Of a stretch of 64,000 nucleotides of DNA, positions 9,064 to 17,619 are shown in pieces. Numbering within the stretch: the stretch's first letter is position 1; each line of letters begins with the position of its first letter. Below the pieces are notes generated by a model. It worked only from the letters and a program-made list of their open reading frames with translations. It had not been told where the DNA came from and did not search any database. The stretch covers positions 186,001 through 250,000 of the forward strand of contig CAVSOT010000004.1 of NCBI GenBank assembly GCA_963729695.1, read 5' to 3'. This DNA comes from PALSA-693 sp963729695 (GTDB taxonomy: Bacteria; Actinomycetota; Acidimicrobiia; Acidimicrobiales; Palsa-688). Both the position numbers and the translations under genes were made by a program.

Positions 9064-9375
9064 ATGAATCTCTCCGACAAGTGCCGCGTCGACGACTGTG
9101 ACGCCCACGTCGCCGCATCCGTGATCCGAGACACACTTCCCGGTCCGCTACGCCTGTGCGCCCTTCACACCGAGGATTTCCGGATGCATGGGGCCGGTTG
9201 GATGGTTAGCTGGGAGCAAAGGTTGGCGGAGCCGACCTCGGTGAAGACGGCTCCGGCGGCCCCGGTGGGACGGATAGCTCTTGGGCCAGCGGATTCACCT
9301 GAATCGGGTAGCTCGTCCGCGAACTCCTTGAGAAGGGGAGTGGCCCACATTTGGCGCTCCGCTTTTTGCAAATAG
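9064..9375 (+). CDS. Small Cys/His-containing hypothetical protein
   Basis: A 103-residue protein starting at ATG 9064 after AGGAAGGA. The first 40 residues contain C-x5-C (CRVDDCDAHV) and later C-x2-H (LCALHTEDF), a spacing that could bind one zinc ion. The second half is low-complexity (Ser/Pro/Ala) and ends in a basic helix. Codon usage in the first 60 codons is strongly GC3-biased, which supports coding. No family is recognised. It is upstream of the cold-shock gene in the same direction and may be regulatory. Confidence 0.55.
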   Translation: MNLSDKCRVDDCDAHVAASVIRDTLPGPLRLCALHTEDFRMHGAGWMVSWEQRLAEPTSVKTAPAAPVGRIALGPADSPESGSSSANSLRRGVAHIWRSAFCK

Positions 9376-9513
9376 CCGGAGCGATCTGTATCGACGCTGT
9401 CGAGCCCGGTCTGCTAGGGTGAAATTTCTCCCGGCTTGCCGCGCCGACCGGGGCGTTCCGTGGCGTCTCCTGCCTCCAGAACGTGGAAATTGCGTGGGCA
9501 AGGAGGCGGGAAG

Positions 9514-9717
9514 ATGACCGCCGGAACGGTGAAATGGTTCAACCCGGCGAAAGGGTTCGGGTTCATAGCGCCCGAGGGTGGCGGCAAGGACGTCTTCGTC
9601 CATCAGAGCGTTATCGAAGGCTTCGATGGTAAGGACCTCTCCGAGGGGCAGCGCGTTGAGTTCGAATCCGAACTGGCCGCTAAGGGGCCCCAAGCCACCA
9701 AGGTTCGCCCTGTCTAG
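9514..9717 (+). CDS. Cold-shock domain protein (CspA family)
   Basis: A 67-residue single cold-shock domain. It contains GTVKWFN, RNP1 as KGFGFI and RNP2 as VFVHQS, followed by EGQRVEFE, covering the full five-stranded OB-fold. Family members bind single-stranded RNA and DNA and act as RNA chaperones in cold or stationary-phase stress. ATG 9514 follows AGGAGGCGGGAAG; an upstream in-frame extension to 9436 is not conserved-looking and was not used. The next genes encode a small HTH-like protein and a sigma factor, so the block looks like a stress-response unit. Confidence 0.95.
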   Translation: MTAGTVKWFNPAKGFGFIAPEGGGKDVFVHQSVIEGFDGKDLSEGQRVEFESELAAKGPQATKVRPV

Positions 9718-10081
9718 GCCCGGGGCATCAGACCGGCCCTTCACCGATGGCTCTGCTCGCAATAGGGACGATCGAAACGCCAAGGGCCGCTTCCCGCCGC
9801 GGCGCAACACCGACCGCGACGCTTTGGCGTTGCGCGAGGAGGGCCGCTCTTTCGCCGCTATCGCCCGCTCCGTCGGCTTGAAGCGGGCCACCGACGCCCG
9901 TCAGGCCTTCCTGCGAGAACTGCGCAGCCGGCCGGACGAGGAACGCCAGGGATTAGTGGAGCGAGAACAGGAGCGCCTCGACCAGCTTGAGGTCCGCATC
10001 CGAGCCCGAGACGCAGCCGAGCCCGAGAAGCTCAAGACTCGCCTCGGCGCGTTGGAGGCGATGAGGACAAGCCTCAGCTAG
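9626..10081 (+). CDS. Small helix-turn-helix-like protein, start uncertain
   Basis: The convincing part starts near 9758 (RNRDDRNAKGRFPPRR) and continues through LREEGRSFAAIARSVGLKR, which resembles a helix-turn-helix, then a charged C-terminal helix (EREQERLDQLEVRIRARD) likely to form a coiled coil. No good start codon lies between the end of the cold-shock gene and this conserved part. The listed ATG 9626 (or TTG 9656) would overlap the cold-shock gene by 60-90 bases in another frame. Either the true start is non-canonical or the 5' end is damaged. Position before the sigma gene suggests a regulatory role (inference). Confidence 0.5.
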   Translation: MVRTSPRGSALSSNPNWPLRGPKPPRFALSRPGASDRPFTDGSARNRDDRNAKGRFPPRRNTDRDALALREEGRSFAAIARSVGLKRATDARQAFLRELRSRPDEERQGLVEREQERLDQLEVRIRARDAAEPEKLKTRLGALEAMRTSLS

Positions 10082-10111
10082 CACCCCGGGTATAGCGAGA
10101 GACGAAGCCCT

Positions 10112-11048
<937 letters not shown>

Positions 11049-11126
11049 AGAAACCCCACGACGGCCCCGAGGACGCCAGATCCGCCCACGGTGTGGTTGG
11101 TGAGAAGAAGTATCGTTCGGAAGAAT

Positions 11127-11152
11127 GGCGACCCTCTCGGGGTCGCCTTTTT
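11127..11152 (+). terminator. Rho-independent terminator after the sigma gene
   Basis: GGCGACCC / GGGTCGCC form an 8-bp stem with a 5-base loop, followed directly by TTTTT (11148-11152). It lies 79 bases after the sigma-factor stop and is on the same strand, so it ends the csp-HTH-sigma block. Confidence 0.85.
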
Positions 11153-11562
11153 GCCTTTCACGTGTCGACGTTCCTTGGGCCTTGATAATCCGGCCGGGTG
11201 GCGATCGATGACGCTTTCGGACGCACGGACCCGCGGTTGGTCACCCGTTTCGTGCTCCCCTGGGGCTAACCACGCTCTCGGATCGAAACGGTCGCCCGCA
11301 ACCGCGGACCGCGTTCAAATCCTCGCTGCCACCGTGCGGGGGCCTGGGTCTCAACAAGACCCGCAGCCGTTCGGGGTTCAGCCGGAGACAGGGCCGAGTC
11401 AGATCAGATGGGCTTGCCTCCGCGGTCGGGGGTGACGCTGTCGTCGAAGCCCGGTCTGGCGATTACCGTGGAGCTCCGGCTGCCCGGATAGTCAGCCAGT
11501 CAACAGACGGCCGTCCCGTCGTGTGATGGGGTGAGCGCTGGGGTAGGGTGGGGGTGATTCGA
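11153..11562. other. Intergenic region, nothing recognised
   Basis: This lies between the terminator and the desaturase leader. Possible frames are short and without family resemblance. A stretch near 11313 (GTTCAAATCC) looks like a tRNA T-loop, but its stem does not pair. Confidence 0.5.
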
Positions 11563-11637
11563 CAGGAGCGCCCCGCTCCTGGCGTTGCTCCGGACCCTGG
11601 TGACGCGTTATCAGCGACTTCACCAGGAGAGAGCGTC
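11563..11637 (+). promoter_or_regulatory. Structured leader of the desaturase gene with 20-base shared element
   Basis: CAGGAGCG-CCC-CGCTCCTG makes a perfect 8-bp hairpin (11563-11581). It is followed by GCGTTGCTCCGGACCCTGGT (11582-11601), which recurs exactly at 23770-23789 in the leader of the DUF4331 gene. CCTGGTG (11596-11602) is complementary to CACCAGG (11621-11627), which overlaps the start of the ribosome-binding site AGGAGAGA (11625-11632). The fold could therefore cover the site and control translation. Which signal, if any, it senses is unknown. Confidence 0.5.
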
Positions 11638-12648
11638 ATGCCGCTAGCGACCCCTATCGGGTTGCGCAACGACTACAGCGTGGTAGCGGATCAGATCCGC
11701 GATGCGACCTTGCTGCGCCGCCGCCCCGCCCACTACCTCGCCGCGATGGCTCTTACCGTGGCTGCCTTTGCCGGAGGCTGGGTGGTGTTTTTCGCGGTGG
11801 GTGATAGCTGGGCTTGTTTGGGCGTTGCCGCACTTCTTGCCTTTCTGTCCACCCAGGTGACCTTCTTCGGCCACGACGCCGGCCACCAGCAGATATTTGC
11901 GTCCCGTCGGGCCAACCGGACGGTCGGCTTCGCGGTGGGGAACGTGCTGACTGGGTTGAGCTTCGGATGGTGGGTTCCCAAGCACAACGCCCATCACGCA
12001 CATCCCAACGTGATCGGCAGCGACCCTGACATCGGCGGCGGAACCGTGGCCCTGGCTTTCGACCCTGACGAGGCCCGGCGTCGCCGGGGGGCGGGACGGG
12101 TTCTGGCTCGCTACCAGGCGTGGCTGTTCTTTCCTCTACTTTTGGTTGAAGGGGTTGGGTTACATGTGTCGGGGGTTGATAATCTCCTCCGGCGGCGGGA
12201 TCGTTCGTCCGTTGTGGAGGGAATGCTGCTGGGCTTGCACGCTGCCCTTTACCTGATCGCCGTCCTGTGGGTGCTCTCACCGCTTCGGGCCCTGGCTTTT
12301 GTGGCCGTCCAGCAAGGGCTCTTCGGCCTGTACCTGGGGTGCACCTTCGCCCCCAACCACAAGGGCATGCCCGTGTTGGTCGACGACTCAGAGTTGGGAT
12401 TTCTCCGTCGCCAAGTGATCACGAGCCGTAACGTCATCGGTGGCCCCTTCATCACGTTTCTGTTCGGCGGGCTCAACTACCAAATCGAACACCACCTTTT
12501 CCCAGCCATGCCTCGGCCCAACCTGGCGAGGGCGCGACCGATCATCCGGACGTTCTGCGCTGATCACGGCATCGCCTATCACGAGTCCGGCGTCATCAGT
12601 TCCTACCGGCAGGCCCTCACCTACCTCAACGCGGTTGGTGCGGGCTAG
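11638..12648 (+). CDS. Membrane fatty-acid desaturase
   Basis: A 336-residue integral membrane di-iron desaturase. The three histidine boxes are HDAGH, HNAHH and the terminal QIEHH, in the order and spacing of the acyl-lipid or acyl-CoA desaturase family. Hydrophobic segments surround AAMALTVAAFAGGWVVF, LGVAALLAFLSTQVTFF, and two further pairs before the last box. It would insert a double bond into fatty acyl chains at the membrane and needs an electron donor, which is not encoded next to it. ATG 11638 follows AGGAGAGA. The leader carries the element described at 11563, so expression may respond to the same cue as the DUF4331 gene. Confidence 0.93.
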   Translation: MPLATPIGLRNDYSVVADQIRDATLLRRRPAHYLAAMALTVAAFAGGWVVFFAVGDSWACLGVAALLAFLSTQVTFFGHDAGHQQIFASRRANRTVGFAVGNVLTGLSFGWWVPKHNAHHAHPNVIGSDPDIGGGTVALAFDPDEARRRRGAGRVLARYQAWLFFPLLLVEGVGLHVSGVDNLLRRRDRSSVVEGMLLGLHAALYLIAVLWVLSPLRALAFVAVQQGLFGLYLGCTFAPNHKGMPVLVDDSELGFLRRQVITSRNVIGGPFITFLFGGLNYQIEHHLFPAMPRPNLARARPIIRTFCADHGIAYHESGVISSYRQALTYLNAVGAG

Positions 12649-13025
12649 CGGGCTGGAAGAGCACAAACCCCGCCTGAGTTTTTTCGGGCTTCCGTGGGTT
12701 GCGGGCGCGGCGGGTATCCCCCGGGTGGCTTCGGTGGGTTGCGGGCGCGGCGGGTATCCCCGGCTGGCTTCGCCGGTGGTTCGCCCCGTGGCCGGCACGA
12801 GCGTGGACCGTCCGGGTCGAGCCGGTGCCAGCCCGTTTGGGGTTTCCCCGGACGAGTTCGCACCGAAGCTCAATCTCGGCGCGCTAGGGTACTGGGGAGA
12901 TCAGCCGTGGCTCGGCTGGTCTGCGCGAAACCTGGTCCTCGTGGAGCGCCCTGTCGTTCGGTGAGGAGGCCCGGGAGTGCGACAGCAGGCCCACAGCAGT
13001 CGGGGTTGCGAGCAGGCGCTTTGAG
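12649..13025. other. Intergenic region with a duplicated 40-base unit
   Basis: This separates the desaturase from the first GAF-ANTAR gene. Apart from the tandem repeat at 12695-12774, no gene or terminator with a T-run is evident. A weak hairpin-like stretch around a T6 run occurs near 12678-12690. Confidence 0.5.
12695..12774. repeat. Two tandem copies of a 40-base GC-rich unit
   Basis: TGGGTTGCGGGCGCGG followed by CGGGTATCCCC and a TGGCTTCG-like end occurs twice with a 40-base offset (12695-12734 and 12735-12774). The first about 28 bases are identical in both. No coding function was seen. Confidence 0.8.
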
Positions 13026-13730
13026 GTGGCGGGCGAGCGTTTGGCCCACGTCCTCGAGCGGCTCGTCGCGGCTGGCGTCAGCTCGTCGACGCCGGGCCCA
13101 CTGTGCGAGGTTGCGGCCGACCTGGTGGCGGTCACCGGCGCCGGGGTGATGATCCTGACCGACGGCGTCCCCCAGGCGTCACTGTGCAGCAGTGGCAGGG
13201 TGGCCGCTCTGATCGAGGAGCTGCAGTACACCCTGGGGGAAGGACCTTGCATCGACGCCTACCACACCGGCGCGGCGATCACCGAACCGGATCTGGTCGC
13301 ACCGGTGTCGCCCCGGTGGCCGGCGTTCACCCCCAAGGTCATTGACGCTGGGGCCCGAGCCATCTTCGGCTTTCCGGTCCGGATTGGCGCGGCCCGCCTC
13401 GGCGCCCTCAACCTGTTCCGCGACAGGCCGGGACGGCTCAGCGACGACCAGCATGCCGATGCTCTGGTCATGGCGGACGTTATCGCCCGCACGGTGTTCA
13501 CTCTCCAAGCCGGCACCGAGGCCGGCTCGATCCCCGCCGAATTCGGCAGCGACATTCACGCCGTGGTCCACCAGGCCGCCGGGATGGTCTCGGTGCAGCT
13601 CGACATCAGCGTCGGCGATGCCCTGATCCGGTTACGCGCCCACGCCTTCGCCACCGACCGGCCGCTAAACGAGGTCGGCCGGGAGGTGGTTGCCCGCACG
13701 CTGCGCTTCGACGATCTCGACGAACGCTAA
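13026..13730 (+). CDS. GAF and ANTAR domain regulator
   Basis: A 234-residue protein. Residues about 20-165 form a GAF domain with the typical LGEGPCIDAYHTG loop and LGALNLFRDRPG strand. The C-terminal about 55 residues (HQAAGMVSVQLDISVGDALIRLRAHA) form an ANTAR three-helix RNA-binding domain. ANTAR proteins bind paired hexanucleotide-loop hairpins in mRNA leaders and act as antiterminators; the GAF part is the likely sensor. GTG start. The next gene encodes the same architecture and lies 96 bases downstream. Confidence 0.88.
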   Translation: MAGERLAHVLERLVAAGVSSSTPGPLCEVAADLVAVTGAGVMILTDGVPQASLCSSGRVAALIEELQYTLGEGPCIDAYHTGAAITEPDLVAPVSPRWPAFTPKVIDAGARAIFGFPVRIGAARLGALNLFRDRPGRLSDDQHADALVMADVIARTVFTLQAGTEAGSIPAEFGSDIHAVVHQAAGMVSVQLDISVGDALIRLRAHAFATDRPLNEVGREVVARTLRFDDLDER

Positions 13731-13826
13731 CCCGCCGAGGCGATGTGCTGAAATGGGCAAAGAACATCGCCCGCTTGGCCCGCCTAGCCCCCGCGTCGCC
13801 AGCGAACCCGATCGTAGGGAGCGCCC

Positions 13827-14555
13827 GTGATACCCGACGCCGACCTTCTCATTCGCACCCTGGTCGAGCTAGCCGACAACCTGGTCGACGACTTCGACGT
13901 GGTTGACCTCTTGACACTGCTCGCGGACCGCTGCGTCGAGGCGCTTGACGTGGCCGCCACCGGGGTCATGCTCGCCGCCCCCAGCGGCGCCCTGCAGGTC
14001 GTGGCTTCCTCTAGCGAGGCCATGCGGGTCCTCGAGCTCTTCGAGCTTCAAGCCGACCAAGGCCCCTGCGTCGACTGCTTCGCCAGCGGCGAGCCGGTCG
14101 TGAACGTCAACCTTCAGGCCGCAGACACCCGCTGGCCTCGCTTTGCCTCCGAGGCCGTGGCAGCCGGGTTCGGGTCCGTCCACGCCCTTCCTCTCCGCCT
14201 GCGAGGACGGACCATCGGGGCGCTGAACATGTTTCGCGCCGACCAGGGCACCCTCGACGCCAGCGACGTGACTGCCGCCCAAGGCCTGGCGGACATCGCC
14301 ACTATCGCCATCATCCAACACCAAGTGGCCGTCGATGCCCAAACCCTCAACCTCCAGCTCAGCCAGGCCCTCAACAGCCGGATCGTGATCGAACAAGCCA
14401 AAGGCAAGATCAGCCAAGCCGCCAACATCGACATGGACCGCGCCTTCCAACGCCTGCGCGCCCACGCCCGCAAGTACAACCTCCGCCTCTCGCAACTCGC
14501 CGTAGACATCGCAGATGGCACCACCAACCCCAACCAACTCGACCCCCTCCCATAG
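13827..14555 (+). CDS. GAF and ANTAR domain regulator
   Basis: A 242-residue paralogue of the preceding gene. The GAF domain includes QADQGPCVDCFASGEPV and LGRTIGALNMF-like strands (RGRTIGALNMFRADQG). The ANTAR part is clearer than in the first copy: NSRIVIEQAKGKISQAANI then AFQRLRAHARKYN, with the conserved aromatic/Ala helix. The role is probably antitermination in response to a small molecule or redox state. The GTG start follows GGAGCGCCC. The Cys pair in the GAF loop (GPCVDC) could be redox-active (inference). Confidence 0.9.
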   Translation: MIPDADLLIRTLVELADNLVDDFDVVDLLTLLADRCVEALDVAATGVMLAAPSGALQVVASSSEAMRVLELFELQADQGPCVDCFASGEPVVNVNLQAADTRWPRFASEAVAAGFGSVHALPLRLRGRTIGALNMFRADQGTLDASDVTAAQGLADIATIAIIQHQVAVDAQTLNLQLSQALNSRIVIEQAKGKISQAANIDMDRAFQRLRAHARKYNLRLSQLAVDIADGTTNPNQLDPLP

Positions 14556-14912
14556 CCCAAGCCACCGCCACCCCAGCGCCGCACCAACCCAGGACTGCCG
14601 ACACAAACCCCGACGACCGAGGATCGAGAATCCACTCCCGTCAGCGAGACTCGCGTGGCAACGTGGGAACCGCCCCGATAACGGTTACGGTCAAGGCGGC
14701 CGATGGACCCGGCCCCTTGGGCTCGCATCAGCCAGGACGGCTGGGCGATCGCCTGGCCGGCGGTTCCATGGTCTACCGCCTGGTGCGGTGGTGAGGGGGT
14801 TCCTGTTCGTCGCCGCGACAAATGGACATCTGTACAGCCTGAGGCTGCTCAGATGTCCAGAAGTGAATGCCGACCGTGGCGATCCCCCTAGCCACGCGAT
14901 ACCGTCCGCGCG
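14556..14912. other. Intergenic region containing hairpin repeat copy 1
   Basis: The region lies between the second GAF-ANTAR gene and the small membrane protein gene. It holds the 37-base hairpin at 14823-14859; no coding sequence is supported elsewhere in it. Confidence 0.6.
14823..14859. repeat. Dispersed hairpin repeat, copy 1
   Basis: Outer arms TGGACATCTG / CAGATGTCCA (10 bp), an unpaired T on each side, inner arms ACAGCC / GGCTGC (one mismatch) and loop TGA. It matches copy 2 at 16499-16543 over more than 40 bases, including the flanking AAGTGA. Both copies are intergenic. Confidence 0.9.
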
Positions 14913-15803
14913 GTGGACGCCGACACGCGTTTCCGAAGGATCTTCGGCAGCCTTCTGCTCGTCGCAGTAATCGCCTTCGGGATCCTCGCGATCACTCTGC
15001 CCTTTCACTACGTGGGACAGAGCAAAGGGCCGGCTCCTCTGCCGGCCCTCCACTGTCGGGCACCCATCCTCATCGGTTGGGCCGGCGGATCCTACGCAGA
15101 AGACCAGACCACCTGTGGAGGAGCAGCAAGGGTGCACCTCGTAGTGGGGCTAATCGCCATAGTCCTCGGTGGCATCTTGTTGACCGCCGTCCTCACTTGG
15201 CCCCACCGGAGACGCAGTCCGACCTTAACAAAGACGCCCGATCAGCACTTGGGCCTTAACGACCAGTCCGTCGGCTGCCCCCGATCATTAGCGACGCCTC
15301 CGTTAGGGTGTGCCGCCGGTCGTGGGTGGGCCGCCGGTCGTGGGTGGGCCGCCGGTCGTGGGTGGGCCGCCGGTCGTGGGTGGGCCGCCGGTCGTGGGTG
15401 GGCCGCCGGTCGTGGGTGTGCCGCCGGTCGTGGGTGGGCCGCCGGTCGTGGGCGGGCCCCCAGCGGGGTTCCCAGGATTGAGCGCGGCTGTGTTGGCGGT
15501 GTTGGCTACGGCTTTGATCCCGAAGTACGCCGTCGTCAGGGTGCCAATCGCGGTAAATCCGCTGCTGAGGATCGATACAACCGATGTGGCGCTCGCTGTG
15601 CCAACATTCTTTACCCAGTACACGCCGAGGATCGCCGCGACCGCAATCACGATATCCCCGATAATTACGGCTATCAGCCCGGTCCGCGATCGAGTCTTCT
15701 CGACCCCGGCCTGGATCGCGGTCATACCTTGAGTACTCAGTGCCTGAGAACCCGTGTTTGCTCCGGGATCTGCCTGAACCATTCTCCCCACCTTTGTCGA
15801 TGA
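14913..15803 (+). CDS. Small two-helix membrane protein; 3' part overlaps the opposite-strand gene
   Basis: The first about 110 residues look real. One membrane segment (FGSLLLVAVIAFGILAITLPF), an extracytoplasmic loop with two Cys (HCRAP and QTTCGG), and a second segment (VHLVVGLIAIVLGGILLTAVL) are followed by a basic tail. Beyond about 15300 the frame reads GRGWAAGRGWAA, which is only the antisense of the GGPPTT repeats of the minus-strand gene at 15303. The native stop may have been lost, or the two genes truly overlap tail to tail by about 480 bases. GTG start. No family recognised. Confidence 0.5.
   Translation: MDADTRFRRIFGSLLLVAVIAFGILAITLPFHYVGQSKGPAPLPALHCRAPILIGWAGGSYAEDQTTCGGAARVHLVVGLIAIVLGGILLTAVLTWPHRRRSPTLTKTPDQHLGLNDQSVGCPRSLATPPLGCAAGRGWAAGRGWAAGRGWAAGRGWAAGRGWAAGRGCAAGRGWAAGRGRAPSGVPRIERGCVGGVGYGFDPEVRRRQGANRGKSAAEDRYNRCGARCANILYPVHAEDRRDRNHDIPDNYGYQPGPRSSLLDPGLDRGHTLSTQCLRTRVCSGICLNHSPHLCR
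15303..15782 (-). CDS. Single-pass membrane protein with GGPPTT repeat tail
   Basis: A 159-residue protein. After about 35 polar residues there is a membrane segment (TGLIAVIIGDIVIAVAAILG) and a second moderately hydrophobic stretch (SILSSGFTAIGTLTTAYFGI). The C-terminus is eight GGPPTT units plus GGTP. A Pro/Thr/Gly-rich tail of this sort may cross or contact the cell wall, but the function is unknown. ATG 15782 follows GGTGGGGAGA; an earlier in-frame start at 15839 is possible. Confidence 0.65.
   Translation of the reverse strand: MVQADPGANTGSQALSTQGMTAIQAGVEKTRSRTGLIAVIIGDIVIAVAAILGVYWVKNVGTASATSVVSILSSGFTAIGTLTTAYFGIKAVANTANTAALNPGNPAGGPPTTGGPPTTGGTPTTGGPPTTGGPPTTGGPPTTGGPPTTGGPPTTGGTP
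15306..15461 (-). repeat. 18-bp tandem repeats encoding GGPPTT
   Basis: Eight 18-bp units plus a 12-bp partial encode (GGPPTT)n; one internal unit and the last partial read GGTP instead. Units are nearly identical at the DNA level, so copy number is likely to vary between strains by slippage. Confidence 0.95.
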
Positions 15804-16059
15804 GACATGCTGCGACTGAGCTGATCGCTGTCTTAGCACAATGACGTGAATGGCGGGCGGATCGTGGCGGCCGTCACCTCAGAGCTTCCGGGCGACCTCA
15901 TCAACTGAGATCGGGTTGGGGGTCGGGTCGCGATTCGGAGCCGTCGAATTGCCTGCCGAAGGCTGGGTTGCACCGTTGCCAAATGAGGGGGCCACAGTCA
16001 TGGCCCTCGCCTGGGGGGCCCATTGTCGCTACCATCCCCGTAACACGACAGGAGAGCAT

Positions 16060-16455
16060 ATGGACGACGCTGAAGCTGTCTTGGCCCGGTTCGTGAAAGG
16101 CCAGCAGGAGATGGATCTCGACCTTCTTGTGTCGTGTTGGCATGAAGACTGTGAAGTCACCCATCCACTCCGGCCGGCCCGCAGCTGGCGTGGCGCCGAG
16201 ACATTTCGCCAGGTGACCGCCCGCATCTGGGCGAACAAGCCGGACCGTCATTGGAGCCTCGTCGCTAGCGCGGTGGCCGGCGACACGATCTTTTTGGAGA
16301 CCGTAACCGAGCATGCGGAAGGGGTGACACCCCTCATGGGCATCATGGAGGTGGAGGACGGGAAGATCCGACGCGGGCGTATGTATACGGACAACCCGAT
16401 CAACGATGGCGCGTCCATGACCGAGTGGGTCCGCGACCTGAACCCGACCGTCTGA
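16060..16455 (+). CDS. SnoaL/NTF2-like fold protein
   Basis: A 131-residue alpha+beta barrel protein. Its opening helix (AEAVLARFVKGQQEMDLDLL) is followed by SCWHEDCEVTHPLRPARSW, the usual SnoaL-like start with a conserved W and D. The fold serves polyketide cyclases, hydratases and delta-5-3-ketosteroid isomerases; the exact reaction cannot be assigned. ATG 16060 follows AGGAGAGC. It sits before an F420-type oxidoreductase in the same direction, separated by the hairpin repeat at 16499. Confidence 0.8.
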   Translation: MDDAEAVLARFVKGQQEMDLDLLVSCWHEDCEVTHPLRPARSWRGAETFRQVTARIWANKPDRHWSLVASAVAGDTIFLETVTEHAEGVTPLMGIMEVEDGKIRRGRMYTDNPINDGASMTEWVRDLNPTV

Positions 16456-16498
16456 CTTGGTCATTCCCGGGCGGCAACGTCGATGAAGATGTCGCGAC

Positions 16499-16543
16499 CT
16501 TTGGACATCTGTGCAGCCTCAGGCTGCTCAGATGTCCAAAAGT
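16499..16543. repeat. Dispersed hairpin repeat, copy 2
   Basis: Outer arms CTTTTGGACATCTG / CAGATGTCCAAAAG (14 bp perfect), an unpaired T on each side, perfect inner arms GCAGCC / GGCTGC and loop TCA. It lies between the SnoaL-like gene and the F420-type oxidoreductase. There is no T-run after the stem on either strand beyond the arm itself, so it is not a classical terminator. Confidence 0.9.
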
Positions 16544-16615
16544 GAGAGAACGCGCGGCAAGCAGGGATGAAAATGCTGTCGATCTGTCGGTTCTTGGAAG
16601 AAGGGGGGACCGGGA

Positions 16616-17572
16616 GTGCCGTCTATAAACAGAAGGCGTGGAGCACCGCAGTTCGGCGTCCGAGTCATCACCTATGGAGCGGATAATCCGATCCGGTGGC
16701 GTCAGATCGCCGACCAGGCGCGGGCCGCGGAACAAGCAGGGGCGGATCGGATCATCGTTTCGGGCGATCACGTGGTCTTCGGTGAACATCTGGAGGCCTA
16801 TGGCCGACCGGAGCTCGGTGGCCGACTGGGCGGGACGGTCGATCTAGGTCCGGACGCGGTGATTCCCGACCCGATCGTGGCCATGACGGTCGTCTGTTCG
16901 GTGACCGAGCGGGTTCGGGTCATGAACAGTCTGATGCTCGCGGCCTTGCGCCGGCCGATCGTGTTGGCCAAGGCGATGGCGTCGCTCGACACCGTATCGG
17001 GCGGCCGGGTCGATCTGAGCGTCGGCATCGGGTGGCAACGCGAGGAGTACGCGGCGGCCGGGCTCGAGTTCGAGCGGCGGGGCCGGCTGTTGGATCACAC
17101 GCTCGAGGTCTGCCAAACGTTGTGGCGAGAGCCGCGAGCGACGTACTCGTCTCCGGAGCTCTCGTTCGAGGCGATCCACATGCAACCCAAGCCGCTCCAA
17201 CGTGACGGCGTACCCCTGTGGATCAGCGGATCGGTCAACCCTGGCGCTATGCGACGTCTGGCCCGCTTCGGTACCGGCTGGAACCCTTGGGGAGCAGCCC
17301 AGGACGACGTGGTGGCGGCGATTCCGCGCATGCGCGAGGCCGTCGCCTCCTTCGGCCGAGATCCCAGCGAAATCGAGATCCAAGCGAGTCTCCCTCTGGT
17401 GGCAGATGCCGACGGGCGGCCTCTTGCCGATCCGTCGATGGAGCATCTCCTGCCGCTGGTCGAGGCCGGAGTAACGAACGTTGACGTCGTGCTTCCCATC
17501 CCTCCCGACTATCAGGCCGCCGTGGACCACCTGACGCCGTGGGTCGAGCTGTTCAAGCAGGCGACCAGATAG
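16616..17572 (+). CDS. LLM-class F420-dependent oxidoreductase
   Basis: A 318-residue luciferase-like protein, paralogous to 1514-2479. Shared stretches include VSGDHVVFGEHLEAYGRPE, LAALRRPIVLAKAMASLDT and DLSVGIGWQREEYAAAGLE followed by RRGRLLDHTLEVC. It is predicted to use F420 (or FMN) in redox chemistry on an unknown substrate. GTG 16616 follows AAGGGGGGACCGGGA. Just downstream is a 48-base remnant similar to its own 3' end, pointing to a former tandem duplicate. Confidence 0.88.
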   Translation: MPSINRRRGAPQFGVRVITYGADNPIRWRQIADQARAAEQAGADRIIVSGDHVVFGEHLEAYGRPELGGRLGGTVDLGPDAVIPDPIVAMTVVCSVTERVRVMNSLMLAALRRPIVLAKAMASLDTVSGGRVDLSVGIGWQREEYAAAGLEFERRGRLLDHTLEVCQTLWREPRATYSSPELSFEAIHMQPKPLQRDGVPLWISGSVNPGAMRRLARFGTGWNPWGAAQDDVVAAIPRMREAVASFGRDPSEIEIQASLPLVADADGRPLADPSMEHLLPLVEAGVTNVDVVLPIPPDYQAAVDHLTPWVELFKQATR

Positions 17573-17619
17573 ATCCTGCCGGCTTTGAGCCTGTCGAGCC
17601 GGTCATCTCGTGAGCGTGG

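Noticed and set aside
11305..11335. tRNA-like T-loop (GTTCAAATCC) between the sigma gene and the desaturase
   Set aside because: The 5-bp T-stem does not pair beyond one or two positions, and no matching acceptor, D-arm or anticodon arm can be drawn.
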